Assembly: GCA_014239735.1 (NCBI GenBank)
Contig: JAAZYI010000020.1
Span: 1 to 64,000 of the forward strand
DNA length: 64,000 nucleotides
Direction: 5' to 3'
DNA from: Dehalococcoidia bacterium
GTDB taxonomy: Bacteria > Chloroflexota > Dehalococcoidia > Lucifugimonadales > Lucifugimonadaceae
The position numbers were made by a program, and so were the translations under genes. Shown here in pieces: positions 1 through 8,441 of the stretch (the stretch's first letter is position 1; each line of letters begins with the position of its first letter). The notes below the pieces were generated by a model. It made no database searches and was not told the DNA's origin. It saw only the letters and a program-made list of their open reading frames with translations.

Positions 1-23
1 ATATTAATAGAAAACAACTATTT

Positions 24-902
24 TTACCAGTTGCCAGCATCTCTCCACGAGTATTTAGGCTCCCAGCCCAGTATGTCCTTCGCCTTGTCTATGTCCAGCA
101 GGGTTCCGTATTCCTCCACTTCCTTTACGTAGGGAACTTCAGCGAACAGTTCGTTGGTGGCTTCCTTCGTGGGTATATCAAGAACGGTATCCTTGCCGTT
201 TATGAAGAAGGCCTCGTGCCCCGTCCAGTCTCCCTCTATGCTGAGCCTGCACGCAGACGCGGCGTCCCTTCTGTCTGTCCATGCGAAAAATCCCGCAGCG
301 TTGTGTCCGGTCAAATCCATTTTCTTTTCGGCCTTCACGTAATTTTTCGCCATCTCCTCGTCCCAGAGCGCATGGAATCGCATATTCGAAATCTGGACCT
401 TCCTCTTTCTCGCAAAGGACTCGCCCATTTCTTCACCGAGCCACTTCGTCATGCTGTAAACGTCCTTGTTTCTGGTGGGGTGCTTTTCGTCCACGGGAAA
501 ATATTCAGGTGGAATTGGAGGTTCTCCCCATAAAGTTGCGGGCCATCCTGCACCTAATGCATTTACTGAAGACGCTAAAACTATTTTTTCTATTCCCTTT
601 TCCTCGGCAGCCTCTAGAACGTTGAACGTTGAAGTCATGTTGACCCTGAAAACTTCCTGATTTGGAATTACTCCAGGATTGGGTATTGCCGCAAGATGTA
701 TGATCGCATCACATCCTGATGTAGCAAATACCGTTTCTCCGTAGTCTGTAAAATCTATTCTTTTGTAGCTTAGATCAGGATTTCTGTCTTCAAGATAGCC
801 GTTTACCACGTCCGCGTTTACTACGCTGTGCCCGTTATCCAGAAGTTCTCTGATTACGTATTTGCCCGCTCTTCCACTTCCTCCGGTTACAAGTACTTTC
901 AT
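24..902 (-). CDS. NAD(P)-dependent epimerase/dehydratase (extended SDR)
   Basis: This 292-residue protein is an extended short-chain dehydrogenase/reductase of the sugar-nucleotide epimerase type. The Rossmann glycine motif GGSGRAG lies at residues 7-13 and D31 ends the second strand, which usually means NAD preference. HLAAIPNP and a YSMTK catalytic Tyr-Lys pair near residue 150 follow, with the active-site SSV serines upstream. Length is normal for the family and the start is ATG. The substrate cannot be read from sequence. The C-terminal half of the gene (window 24 to about 540) is far richer in G+C than the rest; my hand count of 181-300 gives 71/120. That suggests recombination or a mosaic assembly. 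It is transcribed away from tRNA-Phe and no partner gene is visible. Confidence 0.85.
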   Translation of the reverse strand: MKVLVTGGSGRAGKYVIRELLDNGHSVVNADVVNGYLEDRNPDLSYKRIDFTDYGETVFATSGCDAIIHLAAIPNPGVIPNQEVFRVNMTSTFNVLEAAEEKGIEKIVLASSVNALGAGWPATLWGEPPIPPEYFPVDEKHPTRNKDVYSMTKWLGEEMGESFARKRKVQISNMRFHALWDEEMAKNYVKAEKKMDLTGHNAAGFFAWTDRRDAASACRLSIEGDWTGHEAFFINGKDTVLDIPTKEATNELFAEVPYVKEVEEYGTLLDIDKAKDILGWEPKYSWRDAGNW

Positions 903-922
903 TATTTCCTCTCTTAGAAAAG

Positions 923-998
923 TGGTGCCTCAGGGCGGGCTCGAACCGCCGACACATGGATTTTCAGTCCATTGCTCTACCAACTGAGCTACCGAGGC
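923..998 (-). tRNA. tRNA-Phe (GAA)
   Basis: The reverse complement folds as a complete 76-nt tRNA. The acceptor stem GCCTCGG pairs with CTGAGGC (one G-T pair), followed by discriminator A and an encoded CCA. The D arm is GCTC/GAGC, the anticodon stem ATGGA/TCCAT has loop CTGAAAA giving anticodon GAA, and the T arm is GGCGG-TTCGAGC-CCGCC. It stands alone between the epimerase and the DRTGG gene. Confidence 0.97.
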
Positions 999-1090
999 AC
1001 GCAATCATACGATGTTATTTTAGGTTTCAATTCTTTTCAAGTATCAAAATATTCTTGATGACCGAAATGTAAAAATATATAGTTTAATTT

Positions 1091-2053
1091 ATGCCTTCAA
1101 TAATAATAGCATCCGACAAGTCGAATAGTGGCAAAACCATGGTTCGCTCTGTGGTTTCGTCGTACCTGAAATCCAAGGGAATTTCTGTTTCAGCAATACC
1201 TGCCCTGCATGGCCTTTCTCCGTCGGACAGGGAGTCCCTCGAGTTGCCCGGAGTTGAAGTCGTATCCGGACTTGATGCCATCGACGCGAATGCGACCTCG
1301 GACAAAGACATAGGAAAGATTTCAGATGTTATATCCAATAATTCTAGCGGAAAAATGCTTGTCTCCGAATCAAATTCTACTGACATGAGTCACAACAGAA
1401 AACTTGCGGAGGCCAGCAATTCAAAAATTTTACTGGTTGCCGACTCGATTGATAGAGCCGAAAAGATAAGAGGCGAGCTTGGGGAGAGTCTGGCCGGCAT
1501 AATATACAACAATATTCCAAGGCACAGAATGGATTCGGTGAGATCGGGAAGTGGCGGCGGAGTTCTGAGTGTTATTCCTGAGAATAGGCACATGATTTCA
1601 AGTACTGTTGATCAGTATGTGAAGCATCTTAAAGGAAAATATATTTATGAATCCGACAAGAAAAACGAGCTAGTGCTTAATGTGCTGATAGGTGGAATTG
1701 TTCTTGACTGGAGTGTTCTGTATTACGAATCCCAGAAAGATGTTCTTGCTCTTATAAGAGGGGACAGGCCGGATCTTCAATTGGGAGCATTGCAGGCAGG
1801 AGGAAACGTCAAAGGAATTGTACTGACCAAAGGAATAGAGCCGATTGAGTATGTAACTTATGAAGCCAAGAAACTTCAAATCCCACTTATTCTGGTTGAA
1901 TGCAATACTCATGAGACGGCCGACAAGATCTCAGGAATCGTTTCTAAGTCAAAATTTGATCATGCAGACAAACTGGAAAGTTGCCTAAGTCATTTTAAGG
2001 CCAACCTTAGTCAGCGTGACGTTGACAAAGCTATGGATCTTAATACTCTTTAG
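1091..2053 (+). CDS. BioD-like P-loop / DRTGG domain protein
   Basis: The protein (320 aa) begins with a P-loop-like strand and turn, SDKSNSGKT at about residues 8-16. This resembles the dethiobiotin-synthetase-like N-terminal domain found in phosphotransacetylase-associated proteins. The last 120 residues resemble a DRTGG domain: LGALQAGGNVKGIVLTKG, followed by a segment ending in VECNTHETAD where family members have a V-x-x-D-T-x-x-T pattern. DRTGG proteins of this architecture are often nucleotide-sensing or regulatory modules, but their function is not established. The start is ATG and the stop is TAG. The first 200 bp are G+C-rich (1141-1260, 65/120 by hand) compared with AT-rich downstream sequence. 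The neighbour pcrA begins 47 bp later. Confidence 0.7.
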   Translation: MPSIIIASDKSNSGKTMVRSVVSSYLKSKGISVSAIPALHGLSPSDRESLELPGVEVVSGLDAIDANATSDKDIGKISDVISNNSSGKMLVSESNSTDMSHNRKLAEASNSKILLVADSIDRAEKIRGELGESLAGIIYNNIPRHRMDSVRSGSGGGVLSVIPENRHMISSTVDQYVKHLKGKYIYESDKKNELVLNVLIGGIVLDWSVLYYESQKDVLALIRGDRPDLQLGALQAGGNVKGIVLTKGIEPIEYVTYEAKKLQIPLILVECNTHETADKISGIVSKSKFDHADKLESCLSHFKANLSQRDVDKAMDLNTL

Positions 2054-2100
2054 CGTGTAACTTGCGTTAGCAGGTAGGAATCATTAACAGGTAATTTTGT

Positions 2101-4425
2101 ATGCCAAAAGAACTAGACAATCTATCTGAAATTCAAAAAGCTGCAGTAGTTCATAAGGATGGGCCTGCAATGATTATTGCTGGACCTGGGTCAGGAAAAA
2201 CAAGAGTTATTGCAAACAGAGTTTCGTATCTGATAAGCCAGCATAAAATTTTACCTGAAAGAATACTTGCTGTTACTTTTACAAATAAGGCTGCAGACGA
2301 AATGAGAAATAGATGCATGGCGCTGACAAATCAACCCGGAGTCAATGTTTCCACTTTTCACAGTCTGTGCGTTTCCCTCCTTCGCCAATACGGAACGAGA
2401 ATAAATGTTGAGCCAAATTTTTCAATCTATGACGATTCTGACCAACTAAGACTGGTCAAGAGAATTTTGAAGGATATGAATAAGGATCCTAAGAAACTTC
2501 CATTTAAGATGTCAACATTTTTTTCTGAGATTTCAGTTGCAAAGAACAACAAATTAACTTCTTCGGAATATATTTTGAGAGAACAGAATGATCCTGATGG
2601 AGCTTTGTTTTCTCAGACTATTTATGAAATTTATGATAGGTATGAAAAGGCTCTCAAGATAGCCAATTCATTGGATTTCGATGACCTTCTTTTGAAAGTT
2701 GTTTTATTGCTTGAAAACTTTGAGGATGTCAGAGAAGAGATAGAAGATAGATACCGATACCTCTTAGTGGATGAGTTTCAGGATACAAACAAATTACAGC
2801 TAGAAATATCTAAGAAGATAACCGAAAAAAACAATAATATTTTTGTTGTTGGTGATCCTGACCAATCAATTTATTCTTGGAGAAATGCGGAGCCAAGAAA
2901 TTTGCTGGATTTCGAAAAATTGTTTCCCGATTCTTCAATAATCAAGCTTGACCAGAACTACAGGTCAACCAAATCAATCATAGCGGTAGCGGATAAACTG
3001 ATCTCGAATAACACGGAGAGGTTTGAAAGGGAGCTTTGGACCGGAAACAAGAACGGAAACGACGCAGTATTGATAACCGCCAGAAATCCATCATCCGAGG
3101 CAGAATTTGTAACCAGGGAATTGAGCTACCTGACCAATAAGGGAATATCACCTGAAGAGATTGCCGTTATGTACAGAGTTAATTCGCAGTCCAGAAGCAT
3201 GGAGGACAAACTAGAGGAATTACGAATTCCCTACAGACTCATAGGAGCTCTTGGTTTTAGGGAGAGAAGAGAGATCAAGGATATGCTTGCGTATATTTCT
3301 GTACTTATAAATCCCAACGATGAAATTTCTTTATCTCGAATCATTAATACGCCCAGAAGAGGCATAAGTGATGCAACCTACTTATCTTTCAGGCAGGCAT
3401 TCATGTCTCAGAGTCAATATGAAAGCATACTGGGATATTTGCTGAGTAAGCCGTGGAAGGATGACTTTAAGATCAACAAGAGGGCAGAATCAGCATTAGA
3501 TAAATTTTCTGAAATGATTAGCGGACTCAGCCATAAAGCAAAAGTATTAAGCGCAGAAAGCCTTATTTCAGAAATAATTGAAACTTCAGGATATGGAACC
3601 TATCTTGAAGAAGATCCTGATTATGACAATAGGCTCAGGAATATTGAGGAATTAAAGGTTAAGGCAAGAGAAATATCTTTGGATATTACAGATCCTTTTG
3701 ATAAAACTGTCGAGTTTGTCCAAAAATTTGCACTTTTAGCAAAGGCGGATGATTCTTCTGAATCAGACACAAAAATTGAAAAGGTAACTTTGATCACGTT
3801 ACATCAAGCAAAAGGCCTGGAATATTCAGTTGTATTTATAATTGGATTTGAGCAGGGCATGCTTCCACATATAAGGTCAATTGATGATCAACAAGAAATG
3901 GAGGAGGAGAGAAGATTGTGTTATGTGGGAATAACTAGGGCAAAGGAAAGGCTTTATCTCACGAACTGCCTTAACAGAGTTACATGGAACAATCAGGGAA
4001 AGAGCATGTTTTCTCAAAGTCAGGTCCCTTCCCAATTTCTGTCTGAGATACCAAAAGAACTCCTCAAGACGGCGGATTATGATGATTTTGGATCGATTAA
4101 CTATACTGAAAAGAATTTTAGGCAGGAAGATTATGCGAAGCCTGTCAGGAAGGAGAATGTGAACCATTCAAATTTTTCTGTCTCAGACATAGTAACTCAT
4201 AAAGTATTTGGAAAAGGAATAGTCGTTTCTATGAATAGTGATAACGATGAGAATGAGCTACTAATAAAGTTCGATGAGATTAATGAACCTAAACTGATAC
4301 TTCCTGCTTTTGGATCTATTCACAAAGAAAACCAAGACGACGACGATTTTAATTACTTAAAAGATTTTGGAGCCACCAAAGATTCGATAGATGAGGATGA
4401 TTTTAGTGATTATTTTGAAGATTAA
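2101..4425 (+). CDS. pcrA: UvrD/PcrA-type superfamily 1A DNA helicase
   Basis: An ATP-dependent 3'-5' DNA helicase for repair and replication restart. All SF1A motifs are visible in order in 774 residues: Q-motif region and Walker A (AGPGSGKTRV, about 27-36), Ia (TFTNKAA), motif II (LLVDEFQDTN), III (GDPDQSIYSWR), IV (LDQNYRS), V (TLHQAKGLEYSVVF) and VI (RRLCYVGITRAKERLY). After about residue 690 there is the C-terminal Tudor-like segment of PcrA, starting DIVTHKVFGKGIVV, which in PcrA contacts RNA polymerase. The tail is acidic (many Asp/Glu). Its 3' end overlaps the convergent GNAT gene by 23 bp. Patches such as 3001-3060 (28/60 G+C by hand) are richer than surrounding sequence. Confidence 0.95.
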   Translation: MPKELDNLSEIQKAAVVHKDGPAMIIAGPGSGKTRVIANRVSYLISQHKILPERILAVTFTNKAADEMRNRCMALTNQPGVNVSTFHSLCVSLLRQYGTRINVEPNFSIYDDSDQLRLVKRILKDMNKDPKKLPFKMSTFFSEISVAKNNKLTSSEYILREQNDPDGALFSQTIYEIYDRYEKALKIANSLDFDDLLLKVVLLLENFEDVREEIEDRYRYLLVDEFQDTNKLQLEISKKITEKNNNIFVVGDPDQSIYSWRNAEPRNLLDFEKLFPDSSIIKLDQNYRSTKSIIAVADKLISNNTERFERELWTGNKNGNDAVLITARNPSSEAEFVTRELSYLTNKGISPEEIAVMYRVNSQSRSMEDKLEELRIPYRLIGALGFRERREIKDMLAYISVLINPNDEISLSRIINTPRRGISDATYLSFRQAFMSQSQYESILGYLLSKPWKDDFKINKRAESALDKFSEMISGLSHKAKVLSAESLISEIIETSGYGTYLEEDPDYDNRLRNIEELKVKAREISLDITDPFDKTVEFVQKFALLAKADDSSESDTKIEKVTLITLHQAKGLEYSVVFIIGFEQGMLPHIRSIDDQQEMEEERRLCYVGITRAKERLYLTNCLNRVTWNNQGKSMFSQSQVPSQFLSEIPKELLKTADYDDFGSINYTEKNFRQEDYAKPVRKENVNHSNFSVSDIVTHKVFGKGIVVSMNSDNDENELLIKFDEINEPKLILPAFGSIHKENQDDDDFNYLKDFGATKDSIDEDDFSDYFED

Positions 4426-4993
4426 CTTTCTCCCAATCATCTTTCAGTAGGTCCATCTTAATAAAATTCATTCCTTCTTTTCTGACAGGCCCAACTTCTT
4501 TGAATCCAACTTTTTTAAAGGCTTTTCTTGCCCTCTCATTTGTTGTGAGGGTATGAAGGTATAACAACATAATGTTGGTTGTATTAAATACATGAGAAGC
4601 AAGAGTATATAATGCGTCAGTTCCATAGCCTTTGCTTAAAAATGCCTTATCTCCAATTATAATTCCGATTTCTGCCTCCTTTTCTATTGGATCAATATCG
4701 TAATACATTATATTTCCAATTAAATATTCATTTTTGGTCTCTATGGCGTATTTAACTGACCATGGAACTGGATACTTAAGTTCATCTTTAAAATGAGAAA
4801 TATATTCTCTTAATGATATATTTATAGGCACTGTTGCATCTAGTGCCGAGAGCTCTGGATCAGTTCTCCACTCATAATCTTGTTCGGCATCTTCAATTTT
4901 TTTGGAGCGCAAATTTATCTTAGAGCCTTTAATTTCTACTGACTCTTCAGCATCAGACGCTTTTGACCAATTTAATAGCTTCTTCCAGTACAT
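4403..4993 (-). CDS. GNAT family N-acetyltransferase (RimJ/RimL-like)
   Basis: A 196-residue acetyltransferase. The GNAT core is recognisable: IGIIIGDKAFLSKGYGTDAL supplies the pyrophosphate-binding (Q/R)-x-x-G-x-G/A region of motif A (about residues 112-131), followed by the F-N-T..N..A-x-x-x-F-x-x-x-G-F pattern (ARKAFKKVGFKEVG) typical of ribosomal-protein or small-molecule acetyltransferases of the RimJ/RimL type. The substrate is unknown. The 5' end overlaps the upstream Nudix gene by 41 bp, so the two are probably co-translated as the tail of the ccm operon. The 3' end overlaps pcrA by 23 bp on the opposite strand. Confidence 0.8.
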   Translation of the reverse strand: MYWKKLLNWSKASDAEESVEIKGSKINLRSKKIEDAEQDYEWRTDPELSALDATVPINISLREYISHFKDELKYPVPWSVKYAIETKNEYLIGNIMYYDIDPIEKEAEIGIIIGDKAFLSKGYGTDALYTLASHVFNTTNIMLLYLHTLTTNERARKAFKKVGFKEVGPVRKEGMNFIKMDLLKDDWEKVNLQNNH

Positions 4994-5408
4994 CTTTCTC
5001 CCCTTGAAAAGTTAATTTTTTCAAAGCAGAATCTATTCGTTCCCAATATACTTTATCAAATTCATCATCATGGTCCAGAATATTGCCTCCTGCTTTCTCC
5101 ATCAGAAAAAAAGACACCCTCTTGTTTATGATGCTTTCTGATGCTTGGAATGAGTAAAATATTTCTTTGATTTTCTTAATAATATTTACAACAATTCCTG
5201 TCTCTTCTCTAACCTCTCTTAAAGCTGTTTCAGATTCATTCTCGCCTTCATTTGGCTTGCCTTTTGGGAGAGCCACTAGATTTTCTGAGAATCTTTCACA
5301 TATAAGCACTTCAAAGCTGTTGTTGTTATTTCGGATTACTACGCCCCCTGCAGACCAAACATCAGGATTAGAGAAATATTCTTCTTTGTGTATTACAGAT
5401 TCATTCAT
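4953..5408 (-). CDS. Nudix hydrolase
   Basis: A pyrophosphohydrolase of 151 residues. The Nudix box G-x5-E-x7-REVREETGI is perfect (it starts at the glycine of LPKGKPNEGE, about residue 51), with the metal-binding REVREE intact. The upstream WSAGGVVIRN segment is the usual first strand. Such proteins hydrolyse nucleoside diphosphates linked to another moiety; the LPKGK form just before the box occurs in diadenosine-polyphosphate and MutT/NTP-type enzymes, so the exact substrate is open. It starts one base from the ccmE stop and overlaps the GNAT start, so it lies in the ccm transcription unit without an obvious functional link. Confidence 0.85.
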   Translation of the reverse strand: MNESVIHKEEYFSNPDVWSAGGVVIRNNNNSFEVLICERFSENLVALPKGKPNEGENESETALREVREETGIVVNIIKKIKEIFYSFQASESIINKRVSFFLMEKAGGNILDHDDEFDKVYWERIDSALKKLTFQGEKDVLEEAIKLVKSV

Positions 5409-5878
5409 TAAATATCACTACTTCCCTCTAATCTATCAACATACTTTGAAGGGCATTTGATTGAAAGGGAGGTAGTTTTAAAGATTCCATCTTTTTCAAT
5501 GGTGCCTTGAATTATTATTTCAGCATTTTCATTAAAGAATATTTCTCCTATCTCTCCTGAATAAGAAACAGGCATTACTCCAGACGATTCTTCATCAGTA
5601 ATACTAAAGAAAGCTGTCAATCCGTCAGCAGATCTGTGAAAAGTATTTGGAACAAGTTTCCCAATTACTCCTAAACTTTCCTTGTCGGAGTTATCTGATT
5701 TATTGAGAACATCCTGAACAGTAATATATTTCGTGGTTGCGGTCCCGAAACTTGAAATAGCAAGATATGATACTGCTATTATAATCGATAAAAGAGCTAT
5801 AGCGATCTTTAATCTTGAGGATATGTATGCTGGACTTGACTGAGTTAATTCTCCTGATTTTTTGATATTTTTTTTCAT
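5408..5878 (-). CDS. ccmE: Cytochrome c maturation heme chaperone CcmE, CxxxY type
   Basis: CcmE carries heme covalently in the periplasm (or outer face) and passes it to apocytochrome c. This 156-residue protein has the family layout: a charged N-tail, one membrane helix (about residues 24-46), then the OB-fold beta domain (YITVQDVLNKSD, GVIGKLVPNTFHR, VPVSYSG-like VMPVSYSGEIGEIFF). The heme-attachment site near the C-terminus, normally H-x-x-x-Y, is C142-P-S-K-Y146. The Cys variant is known from some archaea and sulfate-reducing bacteria. It sits directly downstream of the ccmD-like and ccmC genes. Start is ATG. Confidence 0.85.
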   Translation of the reverse strand: MKKNIKKSGELTQSSPAYISSRLKIAIALLSIIIAVSYLAISSFGTATTKYITVQDVLNKSDNSDKESLGVIGKLVPNTFHRSADGLTAFFSITDEESSGVMPVSYSGEIGEIFFNENAEIIIQGTIEKDGIFKTTSLSIKCPSKYVDRLEGSSDI

Positions 5879-5881
5879 TAT

Positions 5882-6361
5882 TTATTTGGATGCTTTGTTT
5901 AATCTCCCACTGATAATTATAAGGTAAGTGAAAAATGCAATCCATGCGACTGCAAAACAAGCAAATAAGTAGGAGAGGTTAGTTTTTACATTCCTGTTTT
6001 CCATGTCAACAATTTCTATGGCAAGATCTTTTTTTGCAACAATGGTTATAGGGGCAAGTCTAGACTGATGTTTTTTTAGTCTTTCAAGCGCCTCTTCGCC
6101 ACTTTCTAATTGGTTGCCAGTCCATCTTTCCCCAGCAATATTTTCAAGTCCGTATTTAGTTGAATTATTTTCATTGTTTATTGAAAAAGTTTTTATATCA
6201 CCATTATTAGTAAGAATAGATATCGAGTTGACCTTTCCGCCAACTTCCTCTAATTCGCTTATAACTCCTGATACAACTTCCTCCCCGTCGTCAGCATTTA
6301 AACTGACTGGACTCATTCCTATAGAGATAGCAACAAGCAATAAACAAAGTAATTTATACAT
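5882..6361 (-). CDS. CcmD-like membrane protein with exported N-terminal domain
   Basis: A 159-residue protein with a signal peptide (about residues 1-23, ending near SLNADD) and an extracytoplasmic domain of about 100 residues of no family I recognise. It then has one C-terminal membrane helix (about 127-150) of the form YLFACFAVAWIAFFTYLIII followed by a basic tail GRLNKASK. That last segment matches the Y-x-x-x-A-[FY]-x-[VI]-x-W pattern of CcmD, the small protein that stabilises CcmC and the CcmAB-CcmE complex. CcmD is usually 40-70 residues and has no exported domain. Its position between ccmC and ccmE is where ccmD belongs. It overlaps ccmC by 8 bp. The CcmD assignment rests on position and the helix pattern. 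Confidence 0.65.
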   Translation of the reverse strand: MYKLLCLLLVAISIGMSPVSLNADDGEEVVSGVISELEEVGGKVNSISILTNNGDIKTFSINNENNSTKYGLENIAGERWTGNQLESGEEALERLKKHQSRLAPITIVAKKDLAIEIVDMENRNVKTNLSYLFACFAVAWIAFFTYLIIISGRLNKASK

Positions 6362-7010
6362 TTTTCAATCCTTTTCTCGAAATTGTTTTGTATTGAACCC
6401 AAACTATCCCAATGAACATTAAGGTTACAGCCAATACGCACGTCAATAATGTAATCACCATTTCTGAGCTCAGACTAGATTCTTGTGTTGCAAGAGGCCC
6501 CACAACTACTTGCGGATGATTTTGTTGCCAAATTTGAGCCGCATAATAAATTATAGGACTATCTATTGCACCTATTAAAGCAATTATTGCAGCAATTCTA
6601 TTTCGTGCGCCTCCTGGCGGGAAATAGTTTCTAAATACAAGATATGCACAATATATTAGAAATAAAATTAATGCGGTAGTTAGTTTTGCTTCGCCTGTCC
6701 ACCAAATGCCCCATACTGGTTTCGCCCAAACTATTCCAGAAAAAAGCATTACTACTGCAGATACGACGCCTACCTCAGCCAATGACTGCGCAAGATTATC
6801 CCAATGTATCTTTTTTGTTATTAGAAACATTAGGCTAGTAATAGCTACTGCAATTATTGCCACCATTGAAGCCCACGCAAAAGGGACATGAATATAAAGA
6901 ATTCTTTGAATCAAGCCTTGGTTAACTTCAGTTGGGACCCATATAAATATCATCCATACAGAAAGAAGGAGGGCAGCACCAGATATTATTAAATATAAGT
7001 TTCTAAGCAT
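6354..7010 (-). CDS. ccmC: Heme handling protein CcmC
   Basis: CcmC is the six-helix membrane protein that presents heme to CcmE. In 218 residues about six hydrophobic helices are visible. The two conserved heme-ligand histidines are present: H41 in LYIHVPFAW and H165 in QQNHPQV. The tryptophan-rich loop is there (PVWGIWWTGEAKLT, about 98-111) but departs from the usual W-G-x-W-W-x-W-D-x-R-L-T: the W-D pair is G-E and the Arg is Lys. It is followed without a gap by the ccmD-like gene and ccmE, and preceded 50 bp away by ccmB. Start is ATG. Confidence 0.88.
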   Translation of the reverse strand: MLRNLYLIISGAALLLSVWMIFIWVPTEVNQGLIQRILYIHVPFAWASMVAIIAVAITSLMFLITKKIHWDNLAQSLAEVGVVSAVVMLFSGIVWAKPVWGIWWTGEAKLTTALILFLIYCAYLVFRNYFPPGGARNRIAAIIALIGAIDSPIIYYAAQIWQQNHPQVVVGPLATQESSLSSEMVITLLTCVLAVTLMFIGIVWVQYKTISRKGLKNV

Positions 7011-7060
7011 TATAATATTAATTAATTGTTTGTAGTTTTATGATGCATGATAAAGATATA

Positions 7061-7735
7061 TCATTGTTCAATTATTTTTCCAAATAGAAAAGTTAAAACA
7101 ACTAGAAATACTATATCAAAAAGAATCCCTAGGCTTAACCATAAGTTAAAATTTTGTGAAGCAATTCCTTCCAGGCCTGCCCTAGTTAATTCTGTAGCAA
7201 ACATAATTAGAGGAATTATTATTGGTATAAGAAGCAGAGTAAGCAGAATTTCATTGGATCTAGATTTTGATGAAATTATTCCAAAGAAAGTTACTACGCA
7301 GCTAAATCCTAGGTTAAAAACAGGAATGGCGATCAATATATATATGGATAGAGGATTTGAGTTAAACAATATTGAAAAGGCAGTAATGATTAGACATTCA
7401 GATATGGTAAGGAATAAAAATAAAGACAATATTTTACCGAAGAATATAAGCTCAATAGGTACAGGCATTAGCAATACAGCATTTAATGTCTCATTCTTCT
7501 CTTCGTGAGAGAAGAATTTAGACATTGCTATAGAACCAGAAAAAACAATTGATGCCCAAATTATTCCTGACCCTATCTCTGCAGATAGATTTGAAGGATT
7601 TGATGAAGTTACTGCAAATATTGATACTACAAGTAGAGAAAAAAGTGTAATAGTCACAACTATCTCTTTAGACTTCAATTCAATTAGCATATCTTTGCCT
7701 GAGATGATTAGGAGAATTTTGAGCCAATTTTTCAT
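7061..7735 (-). CDS. ccmB: Heme exporter permease subunit CcmB
   Basis: The membrane partner of the CcmA ATPase in the CcmAB release complex of System I cytochrome c biogenesis. It is 224 residues with about six membrane helices. The family N-terminus (DMLIELKSKEIVVTITLFSLLVVSIF) and SGIIWASIVFSGSIAMSKFFSHEEKN, close to the W-x-x-x-x-F-[AS]-x-x-x-x-x-x-x-F-x-x-E signature of CcmB, are visible. Its ATG overlaps the ccmA TGA by four bases (ATGA), so translation is coupled. Length is normal (about 220). Confidence 0.9.
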   Translation of the reverse strand: MKNWLKILLIISGKDMLIELKSKEIVVTITLFSLLVVSIFAVTSSNPSNLSAEIGSGIIWASIVFSGSIAMSKFFSHEEKNETLNAVLLMPVPIELIFFGKILSLFLFLTISECLIITAFSILFNSNPLSIYILIAIPVFNLGFSCVVTFFGIISSKSRSNEILLTLLLIPIIIPLIMFATELTRAGLEGIASQNFNLWLSLGILFDIVFLVVLTFLFGKIIEQ

Positions 7736-8376
7736 AATTCAGAAAGGCTTCCGGAGTTAAGTTTCATTTTTCTGTTTGAGCATTTTTTAAAAAAAACTTC
7801 ATTATGGCTAGTGAATAAATTAGCTTTTGATTTCTTAGATCTTTGTAAAAATATATTAGAAAATGTTTCTATGGTGTCATTGTCAATGTTTGCATCAGGT
7901 TCATCTGCTATTAATATTTCTGGATCATTTAGCAAGCTTTTTGCGAAGCTAGCCTTTCTTTGATTCCCATTAGAAAGTTTATAAATTTCAATATTTAGAA
8001 ATCTTGAGATATTCAATTCATCTGCAACCTCATTGACTCTAGTTTTATACTCAATTATCCCCAACAGCTTTGAAAAAAATGATAAATTCTCTTTTAGTGT
8101 TAACTGAGGATAAAGCATGTTGGAGTGCATTAGAACGCCCATTTTTTGCTTAATGAATAGATTTTCTGGCTGTTTATAAGGGTCTTTATCTAAAACTTTT
8201 ACTGTGCCTTTGTCAGGCTTTAAAAGACCACTAAAGATTCTTAGCAGAGTAGATTTCCCAGATCCATTTTCTCCCAAAATGCAAATACTATCTCCATGCT
8301 CCATGCTTAAGCTGGCATTCAGGATTACATTATTATCCTGGTAACTTTTATTAATTTTTATAGCGGATAAAAGCAA
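7732..8376 (-). CDS. ccmA: Heme exporter ATP-binding subunit CcmA
   Basis: An ABC ATPase of 214 residues that powers release of heme-loaded CcmE. Walker A is GENGSGKST (about 35-43), the Q-loop region includes KQKMGVLMH, the signature is LSNGNQRKASFAKSL (N in place of G after LS, as seen in many CcmA), and Walker B is ILIADEPDANID. The final H-loop is FTSHN. The start is TTG at the head of the minus-strand ccm operon, with no clear Shine-Dalgarno sequence. The divergent gene (FAH hydrolase) begins 65 bp away, so the ccm promoter must lie in 8377-8441 or overlap it. Confidence 0.92.
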   Translation of the reverse strand: MLLSAIKINKSYQDNNVILNASLSMEHGDSICILGENGSGKSTLLRIFSGLLKPDKGTVKVLDKDPYKQPENLFIKQKMGVLMHSNMLYPQLTLKENLSFFSKLLGIIEYKTRVNEVADELNISRFLNIEIYKLSNGNQRKASFAKSLLNDPEILIADEPDANIDNDTIETFSNIFLQRSKKSKANLFTSHNEVFFKKCSNRKMKLNSGSLSEL

Positions 8377-8441
8377 TTTTTAAGTAAAATTATTTTAGTT
8401 TTATACAATGATAGACTATATTCTTTAAATCGTAATTATAA

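Noticed and set aside
154..660. Overlapping plus-strand open frames opposite the epimerase
   Set aside because: They lie in the G+C-rich patch where stops are rare; no motif or start signal, and the minus-strand epimerase is complete.
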